From: Bradyrhizobium sp.
GTDB taxonomy: Bacteria; Pseudomonadota; Alphaproteobacteria; Rhizobiales; Xanthobacteraceae
Assembly (NCBI RefSeq): GCF_004799405.1
Contig: NZ_SSMW01000138.1
Location: forward strand, 1-64,000
Direction of reading: 5' to 3'
DNA: 64,000 nucleotides
Below are positions 45,813-54,220 of the stretch, in pieces. How positions within the stretch are numbered: position 1 is the stretch's first letter; every line of letters starts with the position of its first letter. The notes beneath the pieces were generated by a model. That model was not told the origin of the DNA. It did no database searches and saw only the letters and a program-made list of their open reading frames with translations. Made by a program: the position numbers and the translations under genes.

Positions 45813-46316
45813 ATGCTGCATTATTTCACGGCCTTGGTCCTCATCCTTTCAGTGCTGCCGCACGACGCGCATGCAATCAGCACCGATCCAGCCTCAACTC
45901 CGTTGGTCGATCCCGCGCCCTGCGTCGCGGCGGCAGCCGCCGACGATGACGACAAAATCATCGCCGTCTGCGGCGCGCTGATCGACAACGAGAAGACCTT
46001 GAGGACCGATCGCATCAAGGCGCTGGTCGCGCGCGGCAGCGCCTATGGGCGCAAGGACCAGGTCGACCGCGCCATTGCCGATGATGACGCTGCGCTGGGG
46101 CTCGATCCGACGCTGGCCGATACCTTCAACGCGCGGGGCGAACTCTGGCGCAAAAAGGGCGACCGGCCGCGCGCGCTGGCCGATTTCGGCGCCGCGATCA
46201 GGCTCAATCCGCGGCTTGAGGCGGCGCGCGCCAACTATAAGGCGCTGGCGCTGGAGCTGGAACGGATCGGTGCGCAGATGGCCATCAAGAACAAAGCCAG
46301 TCCTCCCTTGAAATGA
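45813..46316 (+). CDS. Exported TPR protein
   Basis: A 167-residue product from the ATG at 45813; the frame continues upstream but there it only translates the repeat. It has a signal peptide (MLHYFTALVLILSVLPHDAH) and TPR-like helices: RIKALVARGSAYGRKDQVDR, then AFNARGELWRKKGDRPRALA-like repeats with ADFGAAIRLNPRLEAARANY. It probably acts as a periplasmic scaffold. Partner unknown. Confidence 0.75.
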   Translation: MLHYFTALVLILSVLPHDAHAISTDPASTPLVDPAPCVAAAAADDDDKIIAVCGALIDNEKTLRTDRIKALVARGSAYGRKDQVDRAIADDDAALGLDPTLADTFNARGELWRKKGDRPRALADFGAAIRLNPRLEAARANYKALALELERIGAQMAIKNKASPPLK

Positions 46317-46367
46317 ACCCACTTCCCGTGACAATGGCTCGACGAATAGATGATTTTCTTCTGCCTC

Positions 46368-46458
46368 GTCATGGCCGGGCTTGTCCCGGCCATCCACGTC
46401 TGGCTTCTGCTGCTGCAGGCAGAAAGACGTAGATGCCCGGCACAAGACCGGGCATGGC
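46368..46458. repeat. Palindromic intergenic repeat 4
   Basis: GTCATGGCCGGGCTTGTCCC opens and ATGCCCGGCACAAGACCGGG closes the element. The arms are similar but not identical inverted copies, so this copy is somewhat eroded. It lies directly before the acyl-CoA ligase start. Confidence 0.6.
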
Positions 46459-46491
46459 GCGGGACGGTCGACCAGCGAGGGCGATGCCACA

Positions 46492-48402
46492 ATGAACAGC
46501 CAGGACAACAGCCGATACCACGAGGTCTATGCCCGCTCGCTGAGGGATCCCGAGGGATTTTGGGGCGAAGCGGCGCGCGAGATCGACTGGATCGAGCCGG
46601 CCAGCAAGGTTTTCGACCCGGCCATGGGACTTTACGGCCGCTGGTTCACCGGTGCCGTGGTCAACACCTGCTACAACGCGCTCGACCGTCATGTCGCGGG
46701 CGGCCGCGCCGACCAGGTGGCGCTGATCCACGATTCGCCGCTGGCGGGAGCCGTCACCAAATTCACCTATGCGCAGATGCTGCATGAGGTGAAGACGCTT
46801 GCGGCGGTGATGCAGGATTTCGGCGTCGCCAAAGGCGACCGCGTCATCCTCTACATGCCGATGGTGGCGGAAGCCGTGGTCGCGATGCTGGCCTGCGCGC
46901 GGATCGGCGCCGTGCATTCGGTGGTGTTCGGCGGCTTCGCGGCCAAGGAACTGGCGACCCGGATCGATGACGCCAAGCCGAAGCTGATCTTTTCGGCAAG
47001 CTGCGGGCTCGAGCCCGGCCGCATCGTGCACTACAAGCCGCTGCTCGATGAAGCGATCAGGCTTTCCAGCAGCAAGCCGCCGGCCTGCATCATCCTGCAG
47101 CGGCCGCAGCAAGCCTGCGATCTCGTTGCGGGCCGCGATCACGACTGGGCCGGGCTGCGCGCCAAGGCGATCGCTGCGAAAAAATCCGCCGACTGCGTGC
47201 CGGTGCTGGCGACCGATCCGCTCTATATCCTCTATACCTCGGGCACCACAGGCGTTCCCAAGGGCGTGGTGCGCGACAATGGCGGGCATCTGGTCGCGCT
47301 GAAATGGTCGATGTTCAATCTCTACGGGGTCAAGCCCGGCGAAGTCTGGTGGTGCGGCTCCGACATCGGCTGGGTGGTAGGCCACAGCTATATCGTTTAC
47401 GGGCCGCTGTTTCATGGCGCGACCTCGATCATGTATGAGGGCAAACCGGTCGGCACGCCGGATGCGGGCGCGTTCTGGCGGGTGATCTCGGAACATCAAG
47501 CGGTGGCGTTCTTCACCGCGCCGACCGCGTTCCGCGCCATCAAGAAGGAAGACCCCGATGGCAAGTTCATCCGCCACTACGATCTGTCGAAATTCCGCAC
47601 GCTGTTTCTCGCCGGCGAGCGCGCCGATCCGCCGACGGTGGAATGGGCCGAGCAGCAATTGAAGCGGCCGGTGATCGATCACTGGTGGCAGACCGAAACC
47701 GGCTGGTGCATTGCCGGTAATCCGATGGGGCTCGGCATGCTGCCGGTCAAGCATGGCTCGCCGACGGTGCCGATGCCGGGCTATCAGGTCGAGGTGGTCG
47801 ACGAGGCCGCCAAAGGATTGCCGGCTGGCACCATGGGTTCGATTGTGATCAAGCTGCCGATGCCGCCGGGCTGCCTGCCGACTTTGTGGCAGCAGGACGA
47901 GCGCTGCAAGGAAGCCTACTTCAACGAGTTTCCCGGTTATTACAAAACCTCCGACGCCGGCTACATCGACGAGGACGGCTACATCTATGTGATGGGGCGA
48001 ACCGACGACATCATCAACGTCGCCGGCCACCGGCTCTCCACCGGCGGCATGGAGGAGATTCTGGCCTCGCATCCCGACGTCGCCGAATGCGCGGTGCTCG
48101 GCATCAAGGACGCGATCAAGGGCGAGGTGCCCTGCGGCTTCCTGGTGCTCAAGGCCGGCGTCACCAGAAGCCAGGCTGAGATCGAAAAGGAAATCGTGGC
48201 GCTGGTGCGCGAAAAACTCGGTCCCGTCGCGGCGTTCAAGCTCGCGATCACGGTGGGACGGCTGCCGAAAACACGCTCCGGCAAGATCCTGCGCGGCACC
48301 ATCAAGAAGATCGCCGACGGCGACGCCTGGACCATGCCCCCGACCATCGAGGATCCCAAGGTGCTGGAGGAAATCGAGGGCTCGCTGAAGGGGCGGGTGT
48401 GA
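46492..48402 (+). CDS. prpE: Propionyl-CoA synthetase-like AMP-forming acyl-CoA ligase
   Basis: From the ATG at 46492 (MNSQDNSRYHEVYARSLRDP) the protein has 636 residues, the usual PrpE length; the longer frame from 46381 runs through the repeat. AMP-binding motif YILYTSGTTGVPKG lies at about 246-258, the acetate/propionate-ligase motif HWWQTETGW at about 390-400, and the acylation-regulated Lys598 in KTRSGKILRG. GSDIGWVVGHSYIVYGPLFH is typical. It activates propionate or another short acid to the CoA ester with ATP. Confidence 0.9.
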   Translation: MNSQDNSRYHEVYARSLRDPEGFWGEAAREIDWIEPASKVFDPAMGLYGRWFTGAVVNTCYNALDRHVAGGRADQVALIHDSPLAGAVTKFTYAQMLHEVKTLAAVMQDFGVAKGDRVILYMPMVAEAVVAMLACARIGAVHSVVFGGFAAKELATRIDDAKPKLIFSASCGLEPGRIVHYKPLLDEAIRLSSSKPPACIILQRPQQACDLVAGRDHDWAGLRAKAIAAKKSADCVPVLATDPLYILYTSGTTGVPKGVVRDNGGHLVALKWSMFNLYGVKPGEVWWCGSDIGWVVGHSYIVYGPLFHGATSIMYEGKPVGTPDAGAFWRVISEHQAVAFFTAPTAFRAIKKEDPDGKFIRHYDLSKFRTLFLAGERADPPTVEWAEQQLKRPVIDHWWQTETGWCIAGNPMGLGMLPVKHGSPTVPMPGYQVEVVDEAAKGLPAGTMGSIVIKLPMPPGCLPTLWQQDERCKEAYFNEFPGYYKTSDAGYIDEDGYIYVMGRTDDIINVAGHRLSTGGMEEILASHPDVAECAVLGIKDAIKGEVPCGFLVLKAGVTRSQAEIEKEIVALVREKLGPVAAFKLAITVGRLPKTRSGKILRGTIKKIADGDAWTMPPTIEDPKVLEEIEGSLKGRV

Positions 48403-48415
48403 GGGTCACCCCATC

Positions 48416-48559
48416 GTCATGCCCGGGTAAAAGCGCGAAGCGCGTCGTCGCGCTAGGTGACCCGGGCATCCATCATACTTCGAGAAGCTGCCTTGTTTTT
48501 GATGGATTGCCGGGGCATCAGCTATGAAGACGCGCTTCGCGCTTTTGCCCGGCAATGAC
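48416..48559. repeat. Palindromic intergenic repeat 5
   Basis: About 144 nt from GTCATGCCCGGGTAAAAGCG to GCGCTTTTGCCCGGCAATGA. The outer arms are imperfect inverted copies, and inner GCGCGAAGCGCG-type stems occur on each side. Confidence 0.6.
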
Positions 48560-48581
48560 GAGTGACGGACGGAATTCAGAT

Positions 48582-48854
48582 ATGCGACGTAACTCCGCGG
48601 GAACCTGCATCGCCCTGTTGCTGGTCGTGCCGCTGCTGGCGGGCTGCCTTGAGCGCGGACAGTCGACCATGGTCAATGCCGGTGGCGATGACGACGATGC
48701 CTTCTGCCGCGCCAACAATGTCAAGCCTGGTTCGCCGGAATACATCGCCTGCCGCAAGGATCGCGACGTTCAGCGCGCCAACGCCCAGAGCCGCGCCGAC
48801 AGCCGCCAGCGCGATCTCGGCGAATACATGCTGAACAATCCGGTGCATCCGTAG
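48582..48854 (+). CDS. Small lipoprotein
   Basis: A 90-residue product from the ATG at 48582 with a lipobox LLAGC (Cys22) after a hydrophobic leader. The mature part is acidic then basic (NAGGDDDDAFCRANNVKPGS, later SRADSRQRDLGEYMLNNP). It is anchored in the outer or inner membrane. Function unknown. Confidence 0.78.
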   Translation: MRRNSAGTCIALLLVVPLLAGCLERGQSTMVNAGGDDDDAFCRANNVKPGSPEYIACRKDRDVQRANAQSRADSRQRDLGEYMLNNPVHP

Positions 48855-48869
48855 CGAGAGGAGGCCATT

Positions 48870-49076
48870 TTGAACGAAGACGTTTTCAACACCAGCCTGC
48901 GCAAATTTCTCAAGAAGGTCGGCATCACCTCGCAGCGCGAAATCGAAAAGGCGGTGCGTGACGCGGTGGCAGCCGGCCGTCTCAAAGGCAACGAAAAGCT
49001 GCAGGCCAAAATGGTCCTCACGCTCGGCGGCGTCAGCCTGTCGCATGAGATCAGCGACGAGATCGAATTGGGGTAG
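48870..49076 (+). CDS. DUF6494-like small protein
   Basis: A 68-residue product with a TTG start at 48870 directly after GAGAGGAGG, a strong ribosome site that justifies the rare start. It reads LRKFLKKVGITSQREIEKAV, then AAGRLKGNEKLQAKMVLTLG, a compact helical protein resembling DUF6494. It is separated from the lipoprotein by 15 nt. Confidence 0.75.
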   Translation: MNEDVFNTSLRKFLKKVGITSQREIEKAVRDAVAAGRLKGNEKLQAKMVLTLGGVSLSHEISDEIELG

Positions 49077-49124
49077 CAAGCGCGTTGGCGCAATGGAATC
49101 GCCCCACCTTATTCCGACCGAGGT

Positions 49125-49138
49125 TTGATCTGCCGCAA
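49125..49138. promoter_or_regulatory. FNR/FixK-type box
   Basis: TTGATCTGCCGCAA fits TTGA-N6-GCAA. It is centred about 62 nt before the hemerythrin ATG. Confidence 0.6.
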
Positions 49139-49193
49139 ACGCAGTTACCGCGTCGGAGATAATGTATCGTGGTCTAATGTGTGGAGAGCCGCC

Positions 49194-49757
49194 ATGATCA
49201 TCGAGCGCTTATCCCGAGAACATCGCAATATTGAGAAACTGCTCGCCATCCTCGAACGGGAACTTGAGGTTTTCGACCGCGGAGACCGCCCCGACTACGA
49301 GGTTATTCGCGCGGTGATCAGCTATTTCGAAGTCTACCCGGAGGTGTACCACCATCCCCAGGAGGACCTTGTCTTTGCCAAGCTAAGAACGCGCGATCCG
49401 ATTGCGGCTGCGAAGATCGGTGATCTCGCTAGCGAACACCACAAAGGGGCAGAACGCTTGCGCAGCGTCGCTCACGCGGTCGACAACGTGCTCGCGGACC
49501 GAGAAGTTCTTCGGCAAAACGTCGATACTATTGTTCGCGATTTCATTGGGCACGAGCGGCGCCACATGATGATGGAAGATCGAGATTTCTTTCCTGCCGC
49601 GCTTAGGGTCCTCAAGCCCCAAGATTGGACGGAGATCGCTTCCGCCGTGACCGGTCATAAGGATCCGCTGTTCAGCGATGTCACCGAGGAGCGCTTCGAT
49701 ACGCTACGCGTACATATTTTGCGGCTTGAGGAGGAGGCCGAAGCCGAACGAAAGTAG
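49194..49757 (+). CDS. Hemerythrin-domain protein
   Basis: A 187-residue four-helix-bundle protein from the ATG at 49194. Likely diiron ligands are His10 (LSREHRNIEKLL), the YHHPQEDLVF segment, EHHKGAERL and IGHERRHMMMEDRDFFPAAL. The last motif is the signature of DUF438/YtfE-like hemerythrins. It would bind oxygen or nitric oxide at a diiron site, or repair iron centres (family knowledge). A FNR/FixK-type box lies upstream, fitting low-oxygen induction. Confidence 0.9.
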   Translation: MIIERLSREHRNIEKLLAILERELEVFDRGDRPDYEVIRAVISYFEVYPEVYHHPQEDLVFAKLRTRDPIAAAKIGDLASEHHKGAERLRSVAHAVDNVLADREVLRQNVDTIVRDFIGHERRHMMMEDRDFFPAALRVLKPQDWTEIASAVTGHKDPLFSDVTEERFDTLRVHILRLEEEAEAERK

Positions 49758-49815
49758 TCGCGCCGGCGCCGGCTATTTTTCGAAGCCGGAAGTCATCGCA
49801 TATTGCCCGTGAATC

Positions 49816-50094
49816 CTATGCCGCTTTCTTCCTGTAGATGATGCACCAGCCCTGTGGAGCAATCGTTCCATCTACATTCTTGCAGGATGAGGGGGCTTGA
49901 AACAGGTCGCAATTGTCGCAGCGTTGCTCGCCCTTCGGCGTGTCCTGATACTTCACGACTTTCTGCGCGACTTTGGCGGCTTGCGCCGATGCCGTGGTTC
50001 CGATGACCGCTGTCGCGCCTGTCATCGATGCGCCCGCGGCGCCGGCCGCGATGGTCAAAGCCTGCCGTCTGGTAATCCTGCTTGATTCTGTCAT
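49816..50094 (-). CDS. High-potential iron-sulfur protein (HiPIP), Tat-exported
   Basis: A 92-residue protein with a Tat leader (ITRRQALTIAAGAAG, Arg9-Arg10). The four cluster Cys are visible at 59, 62, 71 and 84 (CDNC, then SSCKN and GWCIIY), the spacing of a 4Fe-4S HiPIP. HiPIPs carry electrons in the periplasm; in iron oxidisers one (Iro/PioC-type) sits between the outer-membrane cytochrome and the inner-membrane chain (family knowledge). It is codirectional with the diheme cytochrome gene upstream and 37 nt from it. Confidence 0.9.
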   Translation of the reverse strand: MTESSRITRRQALTIAAGAAGASMTGATAVIGTTASAQAAKVAQKVVKYQDTPKGEQRCDNCDLFQAPSSCKNVDGTIAPQGWCIIYRKKAA

Positions 50095-50131
50095 GACCCG
50101 TTTTCCTGCTGTGTGAGCCGATTGATTGCGT

Positions 50132-50773
50132 CTACTCCAGATAGCTGAGATAGGTCGCGACGGCCTTGATCTGGGCTTCGGTCAGATTATGCGCGATCGG
50201 CTGCATAATCGCCGAGTTGTCCGGATTGGCCTTGTCCTGGCCGCGCTCCTTGTCCCAGTTCGTCAGCTTCCTGATCATGTAGTCGTTGAGCTGTCCCGCC
50301 AGGCGAGGAAACGCGTCGGCGCCCTTGGCATCCGGACCGTGGCAGGAAGCACAGGGAGGAACCTCGGCGCTCGCAACACCTTCTTCGTAGATTTTCTTGC
50401 CTGCGGCCATGAGCTCTTTTGGACCCCCTCCCAGCGGCTTCGGGTTGAGATCCTTGAAATACGTCGTCAGGTCCGTCAGCATCGCCGGGGTCAGGACGTG
50501 CGCGACGTTGAACATCACGGGATTCGTGCGCCTGTGCTCGATAAATGCCTGCAACTGATTCTTCAGGTATTCGGGCTGCTGTCCCGCCAGTCGCGGCATC
50601 GGAACGGCACCGCGAAATCCTTGCGCTGATACGCCGTGGCAAGTCTTGCAGTAGTCCGTCTTGGCCTTGAGCTCCTGCGCCGGGACGGCGGGCGCTGCCT
50701 TGTCCTCCGCGTGCGCCGCCACGGAGACCACGCTGGCGACGGCTGCGGTCAGCAACATTGATTGCAAGTTCAT
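50132..50773 (-). CDS. Diheme c4-like cytochrome
   Basis: A 213-residue exported protein (signal peptide to about AHA). Two heme motifs: CKTCH (Cys42/Cys45/His46) and CASCH (Cys141/Cys144/His145), each in a class I cytochrome half with RLAGQQPEYLKNQLQAFIEH and FPRLAGQLNDYM. This is the cytochrome c4 layout. It is a close paralogue of the gene at 53520 (shared RRTNP-MFNVAHVL segment). It probably shuttles electrons in the periplasm. Confidence 0.9.
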   Translation of the reverse strand: MNLQSMLLTAAVASVVSVAAHAEDKAAPAVPAQELKAKTDYCKTCHGVSAQGFRGAVPMPRLAGQQPEYLKNQLQAFIEHRRTNPVMFNVAHVLTPAMLTDLTTYFKDLNPKPLGGGPKELMAAGKKIYEEGVASAEVPPCASCHGPDAKGADAFPRLAGQLNDYMIRKLTNWDKERGQDKANPDNSAIMQPIAHNLTEAQIKAVATYLSYLE

Positions 50774-51112
50774 GAGCCCGCCTTCTTACAAGCCAATATG
50801 TTACGCTTCGCGAGGGGGTTCGATCCAGCCCAATCTTTTTCTAGACAATTTGATCTAGATCATTGCCAAAACCCGCAAACGGGCTTTTATGACAGATGGG
50901 ACGCTATGATTCATTTGTCATCGAGCCAAGAAGCGCAAGCTTCCGGGCACGGTGGATTTTTGCATGCGCAACCATTGTTGCCGAAATGTCTCGCCACCGC
51001 GAAATCCGGTCCGGTATTGATATTGGCTTAGCCGCGCTTTCGACGCTTGCACTACTCTCATCAGCGTGAACGACTCTGCACCAAGAGCCGTGAGCGACAT
51101 GGATAGCGCGCG
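50774..51112. other. Divergent promoter region between the cytochrome and porin-cytochrome genes
   Basis: About 340 nt without a gene. It holds the FNR-like box at 50850-50863 and a small hairpin (CCCG-CAAA-CGGG, 50872-50883) followed by CTTTT. Confidence 0.5.
50850..50863. promoter_or_regulatory. FNR-type box (one mismatch)
   Basis: TTGATCTAGATCAT differs from the perfect TTGAT-N4-ATCAA palindrome only at the last base. It is 77 nt before the diheme cytochrome start (minus) and 250 nt before the Cyc2-like gene (plus). Confidence 0.55.
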
Positions 51113-52657
51113 ATGCGAAGTGACCGCTTTACCCGACGCTTCGGAAACGGCAGTAACTTGCTCGCTGCGGTCGCGCTTGTTGCTGCGCTGAGCGGCTTTC
51201 TTGCGATCGGCTTTGCGCCGCCAGCGCAGGCACTTCCGAGTTTCGCGCGCCAGACCGGGCAACCCTGCGGTACCTGTCATACCGATTTTCCTGCGCTTAC
51301 CCCGTACGGCCGGAGGTTCAAGCTGCTCGGATATACCGCCGGCGGCGGCGAATTCCGGACAACGCCGTTCTCATCGCAAACCGGCCGTGACGCGCGGGCG
51401 GAGCTCGACAAGCTGCGCGGGTATGTGAAGGCACTGGATCCTCAGCCCGACAACCAAAAGGAATACGTTCCGCCGGTCTCGATGATGGCGATTGTCGGCT
51501 ACACGCACACGCAGGGACCAACGGTGGCGCCGCCGACAGATCCTTACAGCGCGAACGATAATGTGGTGCTGACGCCATTCAGCGGTTTCTGGGGCGGAGC
51601 GATCACCGACAATATCGGCGCTTTCGCTCAGGTCACCTACAGCGCGCCGGATCCCTTGTCCGCTTTTTCGGGTACGCCGGCAGACCAGTTCAAGCATACC
51701 TGGTCGTGGGACAATGCCGACGTTCGCTTTGCCAGCACCGCAAGCATCGGGTCTCTTGACGTTGTCTACGGCATTACCGCCAACAACAATCCGACTGTCC
51801 AGGACTTGTGGAACACTACGCCGGCATGGTCCTTTCCCTACGCCGTATCGTCGCTGGCTGGCACGCCTGCCGCAAGCACCATGATCGAGGGCACGTTTGC
51901 CGCGCGTGTCGGCGGGGTCGGCGCCTATACGATGATCAATGACCTGCTTTATCTGGAATTGAGCGCTTACAGGACGCTGTCTTTCAGCCAGCAGAATTCG
52001 CTCGGTATGAATCCGTTCGACGGGCCGGGACTGTTCGGAGGCGTGGCGCCGTACTGGCGCGTCGCGCTCGAACCGCATTGGGGCAGGAATTCCCTGATGT
52101 TCGGCACGTTCGGAATGTATCTCGAAGTGCATCCGTGGCTCGATCCAACGTTCGCGACGGGAACGACCGCGACGCTGTCCCAATCGGACAAATTCACCGA
52201 TATCGGCTTCGACACGCAATATCAGTATCAAGGCGACAATTACTGGCTGACGCTACGTGGCAGTTATGTTCGAGAGTCTCAGCGGCTGGACGCGAGCTTT
52301 GCCAACTTTGCTTCGGCCAATCCGACCAACCAGCTCAATAGCATGAAGTTGCAGGCCTCGTTTGCCTATGGCGGCGACAACAGGATCGTTCTGACCGGGC
52401 AATATTTCAACATCTGGGGTACCGCCGACCCATTCTTGTATACGAATGCCGCTGACCCGACCGCCAACACCCCGAACAGCAACGGCTGGATGGCGGAGAT
52501 CGCCTATATCCCGTTCGGCCTCAGCAAATCGTTCGGCTGGCCGTGGTTCAACGCGCGGATCGGTCTGCAGTACATCTACTACAACAAATTCGACGGCTCC
52601 ACGATCGGCGCCCACGACAACAACACCCTGTTCCTCCACGCCTGGTTTGCCATGTAG
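51113..52657 (+). CDS. Cyc2-like monoheme cytochrome fused to an outer-membrane porin-like barrel
   Basis: A 514-residue exported protein. After a signal peptide (to about QALP, residue 42) comes one heme motif CGTCH (Cys52/Cys55/His56) in LPSFARQTGQPCGTCHTDFP, then PYGRRFKLLGY. The remaining about 430 residues are beta-rich with alternating aromatic strands (NYWLTLRGSYVRESQRLD, then ARIGLQYIYYNKF) and end in HAWFAM, as expected for an outer-membrane barrel. This heme-then-porin layout is that of Cyc2, the outer-membrane Fe(II) oxidase (family knowledge). Architecture supports the comparison; sequence-level membership is not proven here. Confidence 0.75.
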   Translation: MRSDRFTRRFGNGSNLLAAVALVAALSGFLAIGFAPPAQALPSFARQTGQPCGTCHTDFPALTPYGRRFKLLGYTAGGGEFRTTPFSSQTGRDARAELDKLRGYVKALDPQPDNQKEYVPPVSMMAIVGYTHTQGPTVAPPTDPYSANDNVVLTPFSGFWGGAITDNIGAFAQVTYSAPDPLSAFSGTPADQFKHTWSWDNADVRFASTASIGSLDVVYGITANNNPTVQDLWNTTPAWSFPYAVSSLAGTPAASTMIEGTFAARVGGVGAYTMINDLLYLELSAYRTLSFSQQNSLGMNPFDGPGLFGGVAPYWRVALEPHWGRNSLMFGTFGMYLEVHPWLDPTFATGTTATLSQSDKFTDIGFDTQYQYQGDNYWLTLRGSYVRESQRLDASFANFASANPTNQLNSMKLQASFAYGGDNRIVLTGQYFNIWGTADPFLYTNAADPTANTPNSNGWMAEIAYIPFGLSKSFGWPWFNARIGLQYIYYNKFDGSTIGAHDNNTLFLHAWFAM

Positions 52658-52687
52658 GCGGGCTCGCCCGCAGACGGAGATCGTCCG

Positions 52688-53458
52688 ATGAGAAAACTGT
52701 CTTTTGCAGCCGTCGCGGCGCTGGTGATGTCCATCGCGGCACCCGCGCGCGCCGCCGACCTGCCGCTCAAGACGGAGACGCCGTTCGCAGCGCGGTTCAG
52801 CTGGACCGGCTGCTATCTCGGCGGCCATCTTGGCGGCGGCTTTGCCCGCAAGGACATTACTGACCCGGTAGAACTGGTGCAGGATTCATTCGGCGCCGGC
52901 CCGACAACCGGGATCACCACCGCCAGCCCGGCGCCAGGGGGCGTCGTAATCGGCGGACAGATCGGTTGCGACTACCAGTTCGCCCCGTCCTGGGTGGTCG
53001 GCATCGAAGGCGCCGCCTCGGGCTCGACCATGAAGGGTTCCACGACTGTCGGGCTCCCGCTCGGCAGTCCTGATACGGCGTTAGTGCGGGCAAAAACCGA
53101 TTTCCTCACCGGCGTGACCGCGCGGGTCGGTTACGCGTTCGACAATGTGCTGCTTTACGCCAAAAGCGGCGTTGCCTTGGCGGCAGACCGGTACGATGTC
53201 AGCGGTTCATTCGTCGACATTCCGTTCGGCTTTACGGGCCTGGAAAACCGCATTGGCTGGACCGCGGGCGGCGGCGTGGAATGGGCGTTCTCGCAGCATT
53301 GGTCCGCTAGCATCGAATACGATTATTATGGGTTTGGACACCGGCTCGTCACGATGTCAGACCCGACCAATGTGTTCCTGGGCAACGTAGAGGTCAGACA
53401 GAACATCCAGGTGGTGAAGGCCGGACTGAACTTTCACATCTGGGGACCTGGCTGGTGA
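52688..53458 (+). CDS. Omp25/RopB-like outer-membrane beta-barrel protein
   Basis: A 256-residue protein with a signal peptide (MRKLSFAAVAALVMSIAAPA) and the rhizobial 8-strand barrel layout: FSWTGCYLGGHLGGGFARKD near the start, DYQFAPSWVVGIEGAASGS, TARVGYAFDNVLLYAKSGVA, and a final VVKAGLNFHIWGPGW. It is 30 nt after the porin-cytochrome gene and looks co-transcribed. Confidence 0.88.
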   Translation: MRKLSFAAVAALVMSIAAPARAADLPLKTETPFAARFSWTGCYLGGHLGGGFARKDITDPVELVQDSFGAGPTTGITTASPAPGGVVIGGQIGCDYQFAPSWVVGIEGAASGSTMKGSTTVGLPLGSPDTALVRAKTDFLTGVTARVGYAFDNVLLYAKSGVALAADRYDVSGSFVDIPFGFTGLENRIGWTAGGGVEWAFSQHWSASIEYDYYGFGHRLVTMSDPTNVFLGNVEVRQNIQVVKAGLNFHIWGPGW

Positions 53459-53519
53459 TGGTCTTGGCCCGTTCAAATGAGGCGGACATCGTGTCAAGCG
53501 GCTGGCGCGGAGGCGGATC

Positions 53520-54164
53520 ATGAAGGCGACCGGCCTGTGGTTGGTGTTGCTGGCGGCAATGCTGACGGTGATTTTTACCGCGACCGGAAACGCGCAGTAC
53601 AGGGCCGCGCCTGCACGGCAAGGCGGCCTTGAGGCCAAGCTTGAATATTGCAAGACCTGCCACGGACTGTCGGGGCAGGGTTACATGGGATATTTTCCGA
53701 TGCCGCGCCTCGCGGGACAGCAGCCTGATTACATCGAGGCTCAGTTGCGTGCCTTCATCGAGAGGCGGCGAACCAACCCGATCATGTTCAACGTCGCGCA
53801 TGTCCTGAGTCCATCGATGCTGACGGCCTTGGCGACGCATTTCAGGGGTCTTAATCCGAGGCCGTTCGGTGGAGCGCCAAGGGGATCGCTGGCCGAAGGG
53901 AAAAAAATCTTTGAGGAAGGGTTGCCGGAAGCCAACGTTCCTGCCTGCTCCGCCTGCCATGGCACCGACGGCCACGGCCAGAACGAAATCCCGCGGCTGG
54001 CGGGCCAGCTCTATCCCTACACCGTGGGCCAGTTAAGCGGGTGGAAGACGGAGCGAGGTCAGGGTTCGGCGGTTGACACATCCGCCATCATGGCGCCGAC
54101 CGCGCACAATATGACGCGGTCACAGGTTGAAGCGGTCGCCGCCTACGTAAGTAATCTGCCGTGA
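53520..54164 (+). CDS. Diheme c4-like cytochrome
   Basis: A 214-residue exported protein with two heme motifs: CKTCH (Cys44/Cys47/His48) and CSACH (Cys143/Cys146/His147). PMPRLAGQQPDYIEAQLRAF and RRTNPIMFNVAHVLSPSMLT are nearly the same as in the gene at 50132, so they are recent paralogues. It overlaps the next frame only if a GTG at 54161 is used. It probably carries electrons away from the outer-membrane cytochrome. Confidence 0.9.
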   Translation: MKATGLWLVLLAAMLTVIFTATGNAQYRAAPARQGGLEAKLEYCKTCHGLSGQGYMGYFPMPRLAGQQPDYIEAQLRAFIERRRTNPIMFNVAHVLSPSMLTALATHFRGLNPRPFGGAPRGSLAEGKKIFEEGLPEANVPACSACHGTDGHGQNEIPRLAGQLYPYTVGQLSGWKTERGQGSAVDTSAIMAPTAHNMTRSQVEAVAAYVSNLP

Positions 54165-54220
54165 GTGCTGCCATCTTAAATATCGCCGACGAATGCATGA
54201 GGCGCGAAGGCTTGAGGGTC

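Noticed and set aside
46369..48072. A 567-codon minus-strand frame opposite the acyl-CoA ligase
   Set aside because: Antisense shadow caused by high GC third positions; the ligase on the plus strand has all motifs.
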